From contig CM031622.1 of the NCBI GenBank assembly GCA_018398815.1, positions 11,928,469-11,992,468 on the forward strand: a stretch of 64,000 nucleotides of DNA, read 5' to 3'. Position numbers and translations under genes: made by a program. The notes beneath the pieces were generated by a model that was not told the origin of the DNA, made no database searches, and saw nothing but the letters and a program-made list of their open reading frames with translations. The first letter of the stretch is position 1, and each line of letters starts with the position of its first letter. The stretch comes from Conus ventricosus. Lineage: Eukaryota > Mollusca > Gastropoda > Neogastropoda > Conidae. Below are positions 1 to 12,013 of the stretch, piece after piece.

Positions 1-907
1 GGGAGGGTGTGGAGGGTGGCAGGCAGGAGGACAGGGGTGAAGGTGGGGTGGGGGGGGGGGGGGGGGGGGGGTTGGGGGGGCACAAGCAGACTCGTTTCTC
101 TCACAATGACAGAAGTATCTTTTTACAAGCGTGGTGCAAACCAGGACCAGTGGTTAAAGAAAAAAACAAAAACGTTAACTATATTAACCCACTGCCTACC
201 CATTGACCGAGATCGACCATGAGATTTCCTCTTTCTGAATACATATCGACTGCTGAATACTAGGTCAAAGACTTTCACTTTTACTATCACATATCCCAGA
301 ATGCAACTGCGACAGTAGGACCGCTTCTGGATGCCATTTTGCTTTTTGTTGCAAGAGTTTTGGTGGAGTAGTTTCACTACTGTGAATGTTCAAAGTTCAG
401 CTTTTGTTTTTCGCAAAGATTTTCTGGGAAATGGCGTATCAAGAAACTGCAACTTTTAGATTTCATTTTCTGATACAATGTGATGAAGAGATGTATTTGC
501 GGGCTTCACACTTGAAAATTTGAAGCGAGATGATTCTGACATCAATCTTGACCTAGTTATAAACAAATAGATCGACTGCTGACCGATTCAGAGGCCGTAA
601 TCATTAAGTGGTTCGGGTGATGAAAACAGAGATGTCAAACTGCCCACTGCTGCTGGGCCCAGCCCCCAAAAAGGAAAATTCGAAAAACAAAAGCTGCTGC
701 AGATTCTTTAACTGCTGACTGGAGATAAGATAAGATAATGTTGCTTATAGCCCAGCCGACCGCAGAGGGCCACATCAGGGCTGTCACCACGTTAAAATCA
801 ACTCACCAGTCATTTAAAAAAAAACAAAAAAAACTTTCACACATCTCGTTAAATGACATCGTCTACAAACGAACCAGAAACTTTGTTAAAAATCCTTCCG
901 TAAAATC

Positions 908-3365
908 TCAAATCAGATGAAAAATGTTAATTTCTCTCAAAAACCCAAGGATCACGTCAGGCGGGACATCCCTGAACAGGATCTTCATGGACTCCGCTGT
1001 AAAATGTTTGTGTCTCACATCGTGCAAGTCCCAACACTCTAAAAGAACATGTTTCATTGTGAGTGGTGCATGACATGGAATGCACCACGGAGCTTCTTCA
1101 CTCTTTAAAAGGTAAGAATGGGTAAAATACGAATGGCCGGTGTGCAGCCGGCACAGAACCGTTTCCTCTTTACGACCACCCGACGTAGATGGGAGGAAGT
1201 CTTTAAGGTTTGGACGGATCTGAAAGAGTTTGTTATTCGTCTGTGTGTTCCAATCCTCCTGCCAGAGGTCTCTCACATAATCGTTAATTTTGGGTTTCAC
1301 ATCTGAGCAGGGGATATAAGTGTTGGACAGTTTCTCTCTTGTGGCGTTCTTGGCTAAACGATCAACCATTTCGTTCCCGCGATGCCAACATGGCCAGGAA
1401 CCCAAGCAAGAGTAATGTTGTAACCGTCCGCCTTCAACTTGCTAAAAAGTTCAAAAAAAAGTAAAAGTTCTGGATGCTGAAGGTTGCGGCCAGCTATGGC
1501 CTCCAAAGCTGACAGCGAATCCGACAGAACCAGAAAGTCCCTCCTCGAAGAATGGGAGATTATCTTCAAAGCCAGTACTAGAGCAGTAAGTTCAGCAGAA
1601 TAGACAGAAGCATCTGAATGTATATGTTCCAACAATATCTGAGAAGGAGCCCAGGGCAGTAGGCTGCACAGGCCACTCCATCCTCAGACTTGGAACCGTC
1701 AGTGAAAACTTTTTGATAGGATGGGAATTTGGAACAGAGCTCGGCATACAAAGCCTTGTACGCCAGAGAGCTGGTTAGACTCCTTACGGAGAGCTGCGAG
1801 ATCAAAACGAATCTCTGGTGTGAAAAAGGTCCATGGAGGTTGACCCGGAAACTTGGAAAAATCGGACACAACTCCCAGGTCTATACCTGCATTCCGCACG
1901 TGAGGCTGCATACGAAGCCCAAACGGCGGAATACATTTCGGGTTTGTTTCAAACTTACTTTGGAACGGAGGGTCAAAAACACAGTCATAGGCAGGATTCT
2001 GCGGTTCTGAGAACAGTCGGATGTAATAATTCAAAGACAGTTTCAGCCTGCGGTTGGACAGTGAAGGTTCACCTGCCTCTGCGTACAGGCTGTACACAGG
2101 GGTGGTGCGGAACGCTCCAAGACAGAGACGAAGCCCTTGATGGTGGATAGGGTCCAAGAGTTTGAGGTAAGATGATCTTGCGGAGCCGTACTCAGCACAA
2201 CCGTAGTCCAGTTTGGAACGGACCAAAGCTCTGTAGAGGTGCAGCAAAGTTTTCTTGTCAGCGCCCCAATCAGTGTGCGCTACGACCCGCAGAATATTCA
2301 GTGCTTTCTGGCAAGCAGTTTTGAGGTTTTTAATATGGCTGAGAAAGTTAAGTTTCTGGTCAAAAACAACTCCTAGAAATTTGGCCTCTTTAACAGCTGG
2401 AATGGAAGATTTCCCTACTTGAAGTTCAGGATCTGGAAAAAACTGACGGAAATTATGGAAGTGAATACACTGCGTCTTTGTTGGAGAAAAGGTGAAACCG
2501 TTTTCATCCGCCCACCGATGGATTTTATCCACGCAAAGCTGGAGCCTGCGCTGGACACTCGGGTACAGGCTTCCAGTTGCGTAGACAGCAAAATCATCCA
2601 CAAACAATGAGCAGTCTGAACCCTGCTGAACTGATTTCACAATGTCGTTGATCTTGATGCTAAAGAGGGCAGGAGACAGTATGCTCCCCTGTGGAACACC
2701 CAACTCCTGCTCGTGGACATCAGAGAGAGAGTGGTGCCAACCCGGACCTGAAAACTGTCGTTCTGCCAAAACATTTTGAATGAAAAGCGGAAGATGACCT
2801 TGAAAACCCAGATCATGGAGATCATGAAGTATCCCCGACTTCCAGGTGGTATCGTAGGCCTTCTCCAAGTCAAAGAAAATTGCCACTGCATGCTGTCTGT
2901 TCAAAAAGGCGTTCCGAAGTGTAGATTCCAGACGAATCAAATGGTCAACTGTAGTCCGATGTTTGCGGAAACCACACTGTTCTTTCGCCAAAAGGCCATC
3001 GGTTTCGAGTTTCCACATGAGTCTAGCATTGACCATTTTCTCCACCAATTTACAGACACAGCTGGTCAAAGCTATGGGAAGGTAGTTTGATGGGTTAGAA
3101 AGATCTTTTCCAGGTTTGGGAATTGGAATAATGAGGGCTTTTCGCCAAGAAGGTGAAAGAAACCAGTAGTCCACACATGGTTGTATACCTGTAGCAGGAT
3201 GTTCAGACCTATTTGCGGAAGATGTTCAACAGTTGATAATGGATTTCATCTATACCTGGAGAGGAATCGCTGCAAGAAAGTAAGGCAGATTTCAGTTCGT
3301 TTAACGTGAAAGGAAGATTGTAGTCTTCCATGTTGTCTGACGAAAAGTTGCAGGGTGATTTTTCT
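908..3365 (-). pseudogene. LINE A ORF2, reverse transcriptase and RNase H
   Basis: RT motifs are visible: FRKHRTTVDHLIRLE, FFDLEKAYDT (first catalytic Asp, about 2,874), GVPQGSILSPALF (about 2,676) and LFVDDFAVYA (Asp-Asp pair, about 2,595). They are followed by RNase H with FTDGSKSEDGVACAAY, YSAELTALVLALK, LVLSDSLSALEA and AWVPGHVGI. The protein ends at a stop at 908-910 (REINIFHLI). An open stretch of 491 codons survives in the RT (3174-1699), but frameshifts near 1,600-1,900 and 1,400 break the RNase H. Confidence 0.85.
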
Positions 3366-4226
3366 TTAACCCAATGCCTACCGGATCGACGAGATCGACC
3401 GCGAGATTTCCTCTTTCTGATACCGGATCGACCGAGATCGACCGCTGAATACTCGGTCAACGACTTTCGCTTTCACCATCGCATATCCCAGAATGCAATT
3501 GCAACAGAAGAGTCTTCCGGTACTTCCGTTTCTGGACGCCATTTTGGTTTTTGTTGCATGAGTTTTGGTGGAGTAGTTTCGCTGCTGTGAATTTTCAAAG
3601 TTCGGCTTTTTTTCGCGAAGATTTTCTGGGAAAATGGCGGATCAAGTAACTACGCAACTTGCAGAATTCATTTTCTGAAGTGATATTGATGAATGAGAGC
3701 GTATTTGCGGGCTACACTCTTGAAGAAGATTTGAAGCAAGACGATTCGGACGTCAATCTTGACCTAGTTATGAATAAAGATCGACTGCTGACTGATTTTG
3801 AGGCCGGAATCAATAATGATTCAGGCGATGATAATTGACGATGTCGAATAGCCCATTGCTGCTGGGCCCAGACCCCCAAAAAAAAGAAAATTCGAAAAAC
3901 ACAAACTTGCTAGAGATTCTTTAATTCTTGACTGGAGTGGTTGGTCTACAAGAAGTGAAGCCCCCAAAGTTTCCCTTGTTTTGATAGCCAGGAAACCGGG
4001 TCAGTCAGTGGGTGTGTCCCACGATTTGCCTGTAGGAGCATCACCTTTAGCTTTTTGATTTCAGAAGAATTTTGGCAGACTTTTAACGAGAAACAAATTT
4101 ATTTGCTGCACAAAAGCAAGCAGAAAAGGATGAACATAAACTCTGGCCTGAAATAAAAACTGCCTGTTCATCAAAAAGCAAAGAGGAGCCGGACAAGAGG
4201 TACATCATCACCACAGTGTGTGTGTG

Positions 4227-4261
<35 letters not shown>

Positions 4262-4848
4262 GCTCAGTGCACTTGTGCAAAAGCACATTTTTGTTGAATT
4301 CCATCACAATCTAAAGCCCAGTATTCAGTAATCTGTTCTTGTTATTTTTTCCCCTCAGTAGTTAGAAGACAAATCTTCTTGCCTTCAGTTTAACAAATTG
4401 TTGAAGTTTGGGTTGTTGTTTTTTGCTTCACAATAAAAGTTGATTATTTAGTATGCATACATACAGAATGACTTTATTTTGTTCCTGAAGGTTTCAGTAC
4501 TTTGTTTAGACTTGGAAAATCACTCTGTGCTCCTAATCCATGATGTTCTGTGGGTACAGTGAATTTAGGGAAAATTGTTTAGCACTGAGAATACCAAAGT
4601 ACAGTTAGTCTGTTCGTTTTGTTTTTTTCCCTCGTGTACCAGTTCACTATATGTGGGGGGAAATGGCTGTTTTGGATGGGAGTGATGTCTTTGAATTTTT
4701 TTCATTACTTTTACAGAATAGATAAGTTAAAAACAAATTTCTATGAGGTTTCTTTATGGCAAGTGTGTATGTGTTGCGGAGTTACCTCTCTTGGCATGGT
4801 ATTCTCATAGTCATATAGCACAAAGTCATGCGGTAGGCAGAGGGTTAA
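3366..4848. mobile_element. Inner piggyBac-type non-autonomous element inside LINE A
   Basis: TTAA duplications at 3366-3369 and 4845-4848 flank a 1,475-bp element with ends CCCAATGCCTACCG and, inverted, CCCTCTGCCTACCG. In LINE B the same spot is uninterrupted (about 8,310), which proves the insertion. Near the left end GATCGACC-type motifs repeat, possibly transposase-binding sites. A G run of about 31 bases lies at 4229-4259. No transposase is encoded. It shares both flanks with the outer element at 184-13996. Confidence 0.85.
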
Positions 4849-5654
4849 GGGCTTTTGTTTTTGACAAAACTGGCTGATTTGATAGAAGAGGAGGAATTCT
4901 TTTCAATGGTTGAAGCAAGCAGATTTGCAATGCTTTTTTCTCTGTTATTAAAGAATCCGAAAACTTGAGATGGTTCAGAGTGGGACAGGCGTTCTTCCCT
5001 TTGATTTTCTTAATGATGTTCCACACTTTTTTCTTGGAAGTTTTCGATGTCAGCCTGGAGCAGAAGCTTCTCCAGGACTGACGTTTACTGATTTTAAAAG
5101 TGTGTCTTGATTTGGCATGGAGTTTCTGATGGGCTCGAGCGTCGGGACCCGAAGGTCGTTGGTATTACCCGACGCGAGCCCGTTTTCGAACTTTGGAAAT
5201 TTGTTGGCAGTCTGAATCGAACCAGGGTGTTTTTGGCATTTATAGTTTGTCGGAAGACACTGGAATACAGGCTTTAGCACATTTGATCACAATGTTAGTC
5301 AGAGATTCTGCTGGGTCCGGACTCTGAGAAAATCAGTGTCTGGAATTCCTTAGAAATAGTGGCTGCAAATAGATCCCAGTTTGCTTTCTTATAATTTAGA
5401 TGTTGAGAGACAGAGACGTGTTCAGTTATTACGGGTTGTAAAAAGACAGGGAAATGGTCACTTCCGTGCAGATTGTCATGGACAGACCACTCATAGTCCA
5501 GGACCAGCGAGGGGTCACAAATCGACAAATCTAAACACGAAAGTGAACCTGTGGAAGAGTGAGGTAAGTTGCAGATCCGTCGTTCAGACAACACAAATCC
5601 AAATCCGAAAGGACATCCTCAATAAGCAGACCTCTGGATGACAAACTGACACTA
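4849..5654 (-). pseudogene. LINE A ORF2, endonuclease C-terminal part and linker
   Basis: Continues after LINE B. CCLNDGSATY and HGSDHFPVFLQPV carry the SDH endonuclease motif, followed by a basic linker (VWNIIKKIKGKN). Multiple frameshifts relative to the intact LINE B reading show decay. It is cut at 4849 by the inner piggyBac-type element and resumes at 3365. Confidence 0.75.
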
Positions 5655-5667
5655 CCCCAAAGAGGAT
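5655..5667. repeat. Target-site duplication of LINE B, left copy
   Basis: CCCCAAAGAGGAT matches 9691-9703 exactly and abuts the TTATC-type tail of LINE B. Confidence 0.9.
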
Positions 5668-5755
5668 AAGATAAGATAAGATAATGTTGCTTATAGCCCA
5701 GCCGACCCCAGAGGGCCACATCAGGGTGTCACCACGTTAAAATCAACTCACCAGT

Positions 5756-5794
<39 letters not shown>

Positions 5795-5864
5795 ACATCT
5801 GGTTAAATGACATCATCTACAAACGAACCAGAAACTTTGTTAAAAATCCTTCTTCCGTAAAATC

Positions 5865-8282
5865 TCAAATCAGATGAAAAATGTTAATTTTCTCAAAAAC
5901 CCAAGGATCACGTCAGGCGGGACATCCCTGAACAGGAGCTTCATGGACTCCGCTGTAAAATGTTTGTGTCTCACATCGTGCAAGTCCCAACACTCTAAAG
6001 AACATGTTTCATTGTGAGTGGTGCATGACATGGAATGCACCACGGAGCTTCTTCACTCTTTAAAAGGTAAGAATGGGTAAAACACGAATGGCCGGTGTGC
6101 AGCCGGCACAGAACCGTTTCCTCTTTACGACCACCCGACGTAGATGGGAGGAAGTCTTTAAGGTTTGGACGGATCTGAAAGAGTTTGTTATTCGTCTGTG
6201 TGTTCCAATCCTCCTGCCAGAGGTCTCTCACATAATCGTTAATTTTGGGTTTCACATCTGAGCAGGGGATATAAGTGTTGGACAGTTTCTCTCTTGTGGC
6301 GTTCTTGGCTAAACGATCAACCATTTCGTTCCCGCCGATGCCAACATGGCCAGGAACCCAAGCAAGAGTAATGTTGTAACCGTCCGCCTTCAACTTGCTA
6401 AAAAGTTCAAAAAAAGTAAAAGTTCTGGATGCTGAAGGTTGCGGCCAGCTATGGCCTCCAAAGTGACAGCGAATCCGACAGAACCAGAAAGTCCCTCCTC
6501 GAAGAATGGGAGATTATCTTCAAAGCCAGTACTAGAGCAGTAAGTTCAGCAGAATAGACAGAAGCATCTGAATGTATATGTTCCAACAATATCTGAGAAG
6601 GAGCCCAGGGCAGTAGGCTGCACAGGCCACTCCATCCTCAGACTTGGAACCGTCAGTGAAAACTGTTTGATAGGATGGAATTTTGGAACAGAGCTCGGCA
6701 TACAAAGCCTTGTACGCCAGAGAGCTGGTAGACTCCTTACGGAAAGCTGCGAGATCAAAACGAATCTCTGGTGTGAAAAGGTCCATGGAGGTTGATCCGG
6801 AAACTTGGAAAAATCGGAAACTACTCCCAGGTCTATACCCGCATTCCGCACGTGAGGCTGCATACGAAGCCCAAACGGCGGAATACATTTCGGGTTGTTT
6901 GCAAACTTACTTTGGAACGGAGGGTCAAAGACACAGTCATAGGCAGGATTCTGTGGTTCTGAGAACAGTCGGATGTAATAATTTAAAGACAGTTTGAGCT
7001 GCGGTTGGTCAATGAAGGTTCACCCGCCTCTGCGTACAAGCTGTACACAGGGGTGGTGCGAATGCTCCAAGACAGAGACGAAGCCCTTGATGGTGGATAG
7101 GGTCCAAGAGTTTGAGGTAAGAGGGTCTTGCGGAGCCGTAGACAGCACAGCCGTAGTCCAGTTTGGAACGGACCAGGGCTCTGTAGAGGTGCAACAAAGT
7201 TTTCCTATCAGCGCCCCAGTCGTGTGTGTGCTACGACCCGCAGAATATTCAGTGCCTTCTGGCAAGCAGTTTTGAGGTTTTTAATATGGCTGAGAAAGTT
7301 AAGTTTTTGGTCAAAAATGACTCCCAGAAATTTGGCCTCTTTAACAGCTGGAATGGGAGATTTCCTACTTGAAGTTCCGGATCTGGAAAAAACTGACGGA
7401 AATTATGGAAGTGAATACACTGGGTTTTTGTAGCAGAAAAGGTGAAACCGTTTTTCATCCGCCCACCGATGGATTTTATCTACGCAAAGCTGGAGCCTGC
7501 GCTGGACACTCGGGTACAGGCTTCCAGTTGCGTAGACAGCGAAATTCATCCACAAACAATGAGCAGTCTGAACCCTGCTGAACTGATTTCACAATGTTGT
7601 TGATCTTAATACTAAAGAGGGCAGGAGATAGTATGCTCCCCTGTGGAACACCCAACTCCTGCTCGTGGACATCAGAGAGAGTGGTGCCAACCCGGACCTG
7701 AAACTGTCGTTCTGCCAAAAAATTTTGAATAAAAAGCGGAAGATGACCTCGAAAACCCAGATCGTGGAGATCATGAAGTATCCCCGACTTCCAGGTTAGT
7801 ATCGTAGGCCTTCTCCAAGTCGAAAAAAATTGCCACAGCATGCTGTTTGTTCAGAAAGGCATTCCGAAGTGTAGATTCCAGACGAATCAAATGGTCAACT
7901 GTACTACGATGTTTGCGGAAACCACATGTTCTTTCGCCAAAAGGCATCGGTCTCGAGTTTCCACATGAGCCTAGCATTGACCATTTTTTCCATCAATTTA
8001 CAGACACAGCTGGTCAAAGCTATGGGACGGTAGTTAGATGGATTAGAAAGATCTTTTCCAGGTTTGGGGATGGGAATAATGAGGGCTTTCCGCCAAGAGG
8101 GTGGAAAGCAACCTGTAGTCCACACGTGGGTTGTATACCTGTAACAGGATGTTCAGACCTTCCTGCGGAAGATGTTTCAATAGTTGATAATGAATGTCAT
8201 CTATACCTGGAGAGGAATCGCTGCAAGAGAGTAAGGCAGATTTCAGCTCGTTTAATGTAAAAGGAAGATTGTAGTCTTCCAT
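5865..8282 (-). pseudogene. LINE B ORF2, reverse transcriptase and RNase H (frameshifted)
   Basis: RT fragments include NELKSALLSCSDSSPGID, FFDLEKAYDT, GVPQGSILSPALFSIK and CSLFVDEF, where the second catalytic Asp is Glu. RNase H fragments include FTDGSKSEDGVACAA and LAWVPGHVGIGGNEMVDR. The zinc-finger-like C-terminus follows (CRLHTGHSCFTHSY, CIPCHAPLTMKHVL). The pieces lie in changing frames, with at least six single-base shifts. The stop corresponds to 5865-5867. Confidence 0.8.
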
Positions 8283-9556
8283 GTTGTGGATGAAAAGTTG
8301 CAGGGAGATTTTTCTTTTAGGGCTTTGTGTTTGACAAAAGTGACTGATTTATTAGAAGAGGAGGAATTCTTTTCAATGGTTGAAGCAAGCAGATTAGCAA
8401 CTGCTTTCTTTTCTGTTATTAAAGAATCCGAAAACTTGAGATGGTTCACAGTGGGACAGGTGTTCTTCCCTTTGATTTTCTTAATGATGTTCCACACTTT
8501 TTTCTTAGAAGTTTTTGATGTCAGCCTGGAGCAGAAGCTTCTCCAGGACCGACGTTTACTGATTTTAAAAGTGTGTCTTGATTTAGCACGGAGTTTCTGA
8601 TGGGCTCGAGCGTTGGGACCCGAAGGTCGTTGGTATACCTGACGCTGAGCCCGTTTTCTAACTTTGGAAATTTGTTGGCATTCTGAATCGAACCAGGGTG
8701 TTTTTGGCATTTGAAGTTTATCGGAAGACACTGGAATACAGGCCTTAGCACATTTAATCATAGTGTTAGTCAGTGATTCAGCTGGGTCAGGACTCTGAAA
8801 AAAATCAGTGTCCTGGAACTCCTTAGAAACAGTGGCTGTAAATAGATCCCAGTTTGCTTTCTTATAATTTAAATGCTGAGAGACAGAGACGTGTTCAGTT
8901 ATTACAGGTTGTAGAAGGACAGGGAAATGGTCACTTCCGTGCAGATCGTCATGGACAGACCACTCATAGTCCAGGACCAGCGAGGGGTCACAAACCGACA
9001 AATCCAAACACGAAAGTGAACCTGAGGAAGAGTGGAGATAAGTTGCAGATCCGTCATTCAGACAACACAAATCCAAGTCTGAAAGGACATCCTCAATCAG
9101 CAGACCTCTGGGTGACGTACCGGCACTACCCCAAAGAGGATTGTGACCGTTAAAGTCACCCAACAGCAAAAAAGGTCGAGGGAGTTCTTCTATCAGACTG
9201 ACAAGGTCCTGACGACAAACCGGGACAGAAGGTGAGAGATAAAGAGAACAGATTGTCACAGTCTTGTGGAGAGTGACTCTCGCAGCTACAGCCTGAAGGG
9301 AGGTAGACAGAGTGACAGGACTATACAACAAAGTTTTGTGTAGGAGAAGGGCAACACCGCCCGACAGTCCCAACGTGGATGGTTGTGCAGGTTTCGAAAG
9401 AATATTAAAGCCAGAAAGAGTAAAGGTCTTCTGGCTTTGAATTTGAGTTTCTTGAAGAGCCACGACAGAAGGTTTTAGAGACTGACATAGAAGCTGCAGC
9501 TCCTCAAAGTTGGAATTTAGACCACGGATATTCCAATGGAATATTGTATTATCCAT
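8252..9556 (-). pseudogene. LINE B ORF2, endonuclease and linker (434 codons open)
   Basis: Starts MDNTIFHWNIRGLNSNFEEL. Endonuclease motifs are QETQIQ, LLLGDFNGHNPLWG and GSDHFPVLL, in order within the first 230 residues. A basic linker (IKKIKGKNTCPTVNHLKFSD) leads toward the RT. The frame ends after 434 codons by a frameshift near 8,290. It is the best preserved endonuclease of the family here. The stop of ORF1 lies at 9583-9585. Confidence 0.85.
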
Positions 9557-9690
9557 GGTGCAGAGGGCGAAAAGGAGAGAGATCAGGTCATCTCCTCCTC
9601 AACATCTGCTGCTAAAGCTGTAAATTTGTTGCTTAATTTCACTGGACTATCTGCAGACCTGCTGGCAGACTTGCCAACAGGCAAAGAAGG

Positions 9691-9703
9691 CCCCAAAGAG
9701 GAT
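9691..9703. repeat. Target-site duplication of LINE B, right copy
   Basis: An exact copy of 5655-5667, abutting the truncated 5' end of LINE B. Confidence 0.9.
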
Positions 9704-10121
9704 TGTGACTGTTAAAGTCACCCAACAGCAAAAAGGTCGAGGAAGTTCTCCTATCAGACTGACAAGGTCCTGACGACAAACCGGGACAGATAGAAGGAGG
9801 TAGATAAAGAGAACAGATTGTCACAGTCTTGTGGAGAGTGACTCTCGCAGCTACAGCCTGAAGGGAGGTAGACAGAGCAACAGGACTATACAGCAGAGTT
9901 TTGTGTATGAGAAGGGCAACACCGCCCGACAGTCCCAACGTGGATGGTTGTGCAGGTTTTGAAAGAATATTAAAGCCAGAAAGAGTGATGGTCTTCTGGC
10001 TTTGAATTTGAGTTTCCTGAAGAGCCACGACGGAAGGTTTTATAGATTGACACAGAAGCTGCAGCTCCTCGAAGTTGGAATTTAGTCCACGGATATTCCA
10101 ATGGAATACTGTACTATCCAT
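9704..10121 (-). pseudogene. LINE A ORF2, endonuclease N-terminal part
   Basis: Starts MDSTVFHWNIRGLNSNFEEL with QETQIQ (catalytic Glu of the apurinic-type endonuclease) and LLLGDFNSHNPLWG (Asp-Asn motif). It stops at 9704, where LINE B is inserted, and continues at 5654 on the other side. A small frameshift occurs near 9,790 around SLYLPPS. Confidence 0.8.
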
Positions 10122-10147
10122 GATGCAGAGGGCGAAAAGGAGAGAGA

Positions 10148-10787
10148 TCAGGTCATCTCCTCATCAACGTCTGCTTCTAAAGGTGTAAATTTATTTGAGA
10201 GTTGTACCGGACTGTTTGCATCTTCAGACCTGCTGGCAGACTTGCCAACAGGTGAAGAAGGTCTGGATTTGGGAGACGGTGGAGGTTTCTTCCTCATCTC
10301 CACCATCTCCACACTGGATTGAACTCCCTTGCCCGCACGGGCACTGGACAGAGGAGTTCGAGGTGGGAGTGCTGGTTTTTTAATCTGCCCAGCAGCAGAT
10401 GTTGTAGACTGCTGGGCAGTCTGAGGGGTGGCGGATTTTTTGCCTCCACCAGGGGCATTCACTTTGGGTTGGGAGGTGGTGGACCTGCTTCCACCAGAGT
10501 TGACAATTCTTCCTTGCAATGTCTTAGAAAACATGAATTCATCAGTCTGGCAGCAGACTGGACCGAATGGGAACTGTGGGAACTGTCTTTACGGCCGAAG
10601 CATATGAAGAAGCTGTTGGCGTCTGACTGCCAACCACCTGTTTCCGGGCTTCAAAAAACGAGATCTTTTCTGTTTTGATGCGTTGTATAGTGGATTCCTG
10701 AATCCAAAGAGGACAGTTTCTTGAAGAGGAGGGATGGTCGCCACCACAGTTAGCACAATGTGCCGGGTCTTTACACGGCCCATCATG
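10148..10787 (-). pseudogene. LINE A ORF1, C-terminal part
   Basis: After the hAT insertion the frame resumes as HDGPCKDPAHCANCGGDH, the third CCHC knuckle, then FFEARKQV and a low-complexity Pro/Ser/Lys tail ending EADVDEEMT with a stop at 10148-10150. At least one frameshift separates the knuckle from the tail. The stop lies 26 bases before the ORF2 start (10121), a usual spacing for a two-ORF LINE. Confidence 0.75.
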
Positions 10788-12007
10788 CAGGGTTGCATCT
10801 AGAAATTTCTAAAATGGGGGGCTTTGCCCCCATTGGTATGAAAATTTGGGGGGATCTGGAACCAATAAGGGGGGCTTGAGTAAAGGAACACATATTTAGT
10901 TTTAAATTAACTTTTCACATAAAATCACATTTTCAATGAAAAAGGTTTCTTACCTTGCAAAATTTCTGCACTCCTTTTCTTCTGTAACAATGTTTACTCC
11001 TTTTCTTGAGAAAAATAATACTGTCATAATGTTCACTCCTTTTCTTGAAAAAATAACTGTCCCATTGCACACTCCTTTTCTCCAAAAGTCAATACTGTCA
11101 CACTGAACACTTGCAATGCGAAGTTACATGTTTTGTCTCCAGTCCATATGAAAAACAGTTATTTTACCTAAACACACATGTAGCTCCCTTAATACACACA
11201 GAAAAAAGTCACATGAACATACATTTGGCCATCCCATGAATGGTCCACAATCAACTCTGGTTTCACTTGGCCTTTGGAAAAACTCTCCTATCCTTTTTAC
11301 TCTTCCAGTGAGAGAGGGCTTTGCTGAAGTCAAACTCTCTCAGCTTGGGCCCTTCCAGCTTTATCATCATCAGCCTGTGCAGAGTGCGTTGCTCAAGGCA
11401 TTATCGTAACGAAGCCAAGGCCTACTCTTCGTCCAACTGTCCATAAAATCATGTTTGCGCTGTTTGCACGGTGGTTCGGAGACACTGCTAGCACAGTTCA
11501 AGTTTTGATCTTCGGCAACTTCACAGTCTTGATCACTCGAATCTTCAAAATCACTGTTGACACGATCTATATCGCCAGCAGCCGAAGAGGAACAAGGTTG
11601 TTCGCAGGTTGCTTGTTCGTCGATTTCCAACGCCTCTATTTCAGTATCACTGTTCTCGTTTTTCTTTTCCGATGAACGCTTGAAATAATCCAGAATCGAC
11701 GCCATGATTTCGCAGTACACGCTGCAAATCCAACGGCCGGAAGTTGGTAAATTTAAGCGGAGCCCGTTGATTGGCTGAAAAGACTGAAAAGACCCAATCA
11801 AAATACTTGTTGTTCTCTGCTTTCGGAAAGTAATGCTTGACTCGCTGCTTACAACGCAGCTCTGTTACTTTCAGTTTCGAGCGATCTTTTCGTTTGCGGC
11901 ATTTCTCAGAATTTGGGGGGGGTTTTCCCGCAGCGTGTTTGGATTTTTGCGGGCATGCCGATAATTTTGCGGGAATCCCGCAATGCCGCGCTCTAGATGC
12001 AACCCTG
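10788..12007. mobile_element. hAT-like DNA element in LINE A ORF1, 6-bp target duplication
   Basis: A 1,220-bp element with 16-bp perfect terminal inverted repeats (CAGGGTTGCATCTAGA at 10788-10803, complement at 11992-12007). It is flanked by ATCATG (10782-10787 and 12008-12013). Joining the flanks restores the LINE zinc-knuckle codons. Internal coding remnants on the minus strand (MASILDYFKRSSEKK, DSWTKSRPWLRYDNALSNAL) resemble the N-terminal zinc-finger region of hAT-related transposases. No catalytic domain is present. CAG ends fit hAT. The usual hAT duplication is 8 bp, but 5- and 6-bp subgroups are described. Confidence 0.85.
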
Positions 12008-12013
12008 ATCATG

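Larger units (their letters stand above)
5668..9690 (-). mobile_element. LINE B: 5'-truncated copy of the same LINE, inserted into LINE A
   Basis: A 4,023-bp minus-strand copy ends in a tail of (TTATC) repeats at 5668-5684 (complement). Its 5' end lies inside the 3' part of ORF1 (9690). The 13-bp sequence CCCCAAAGAGGAT is duplicated on both sides (5655-5667 and 9691-9703). It occurs once, uninterrupted, at the matching place in LINE B itself (about 9,130). This is a target-primed insertion into the endonuclease region of an older copy. Confidence 0.92.
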
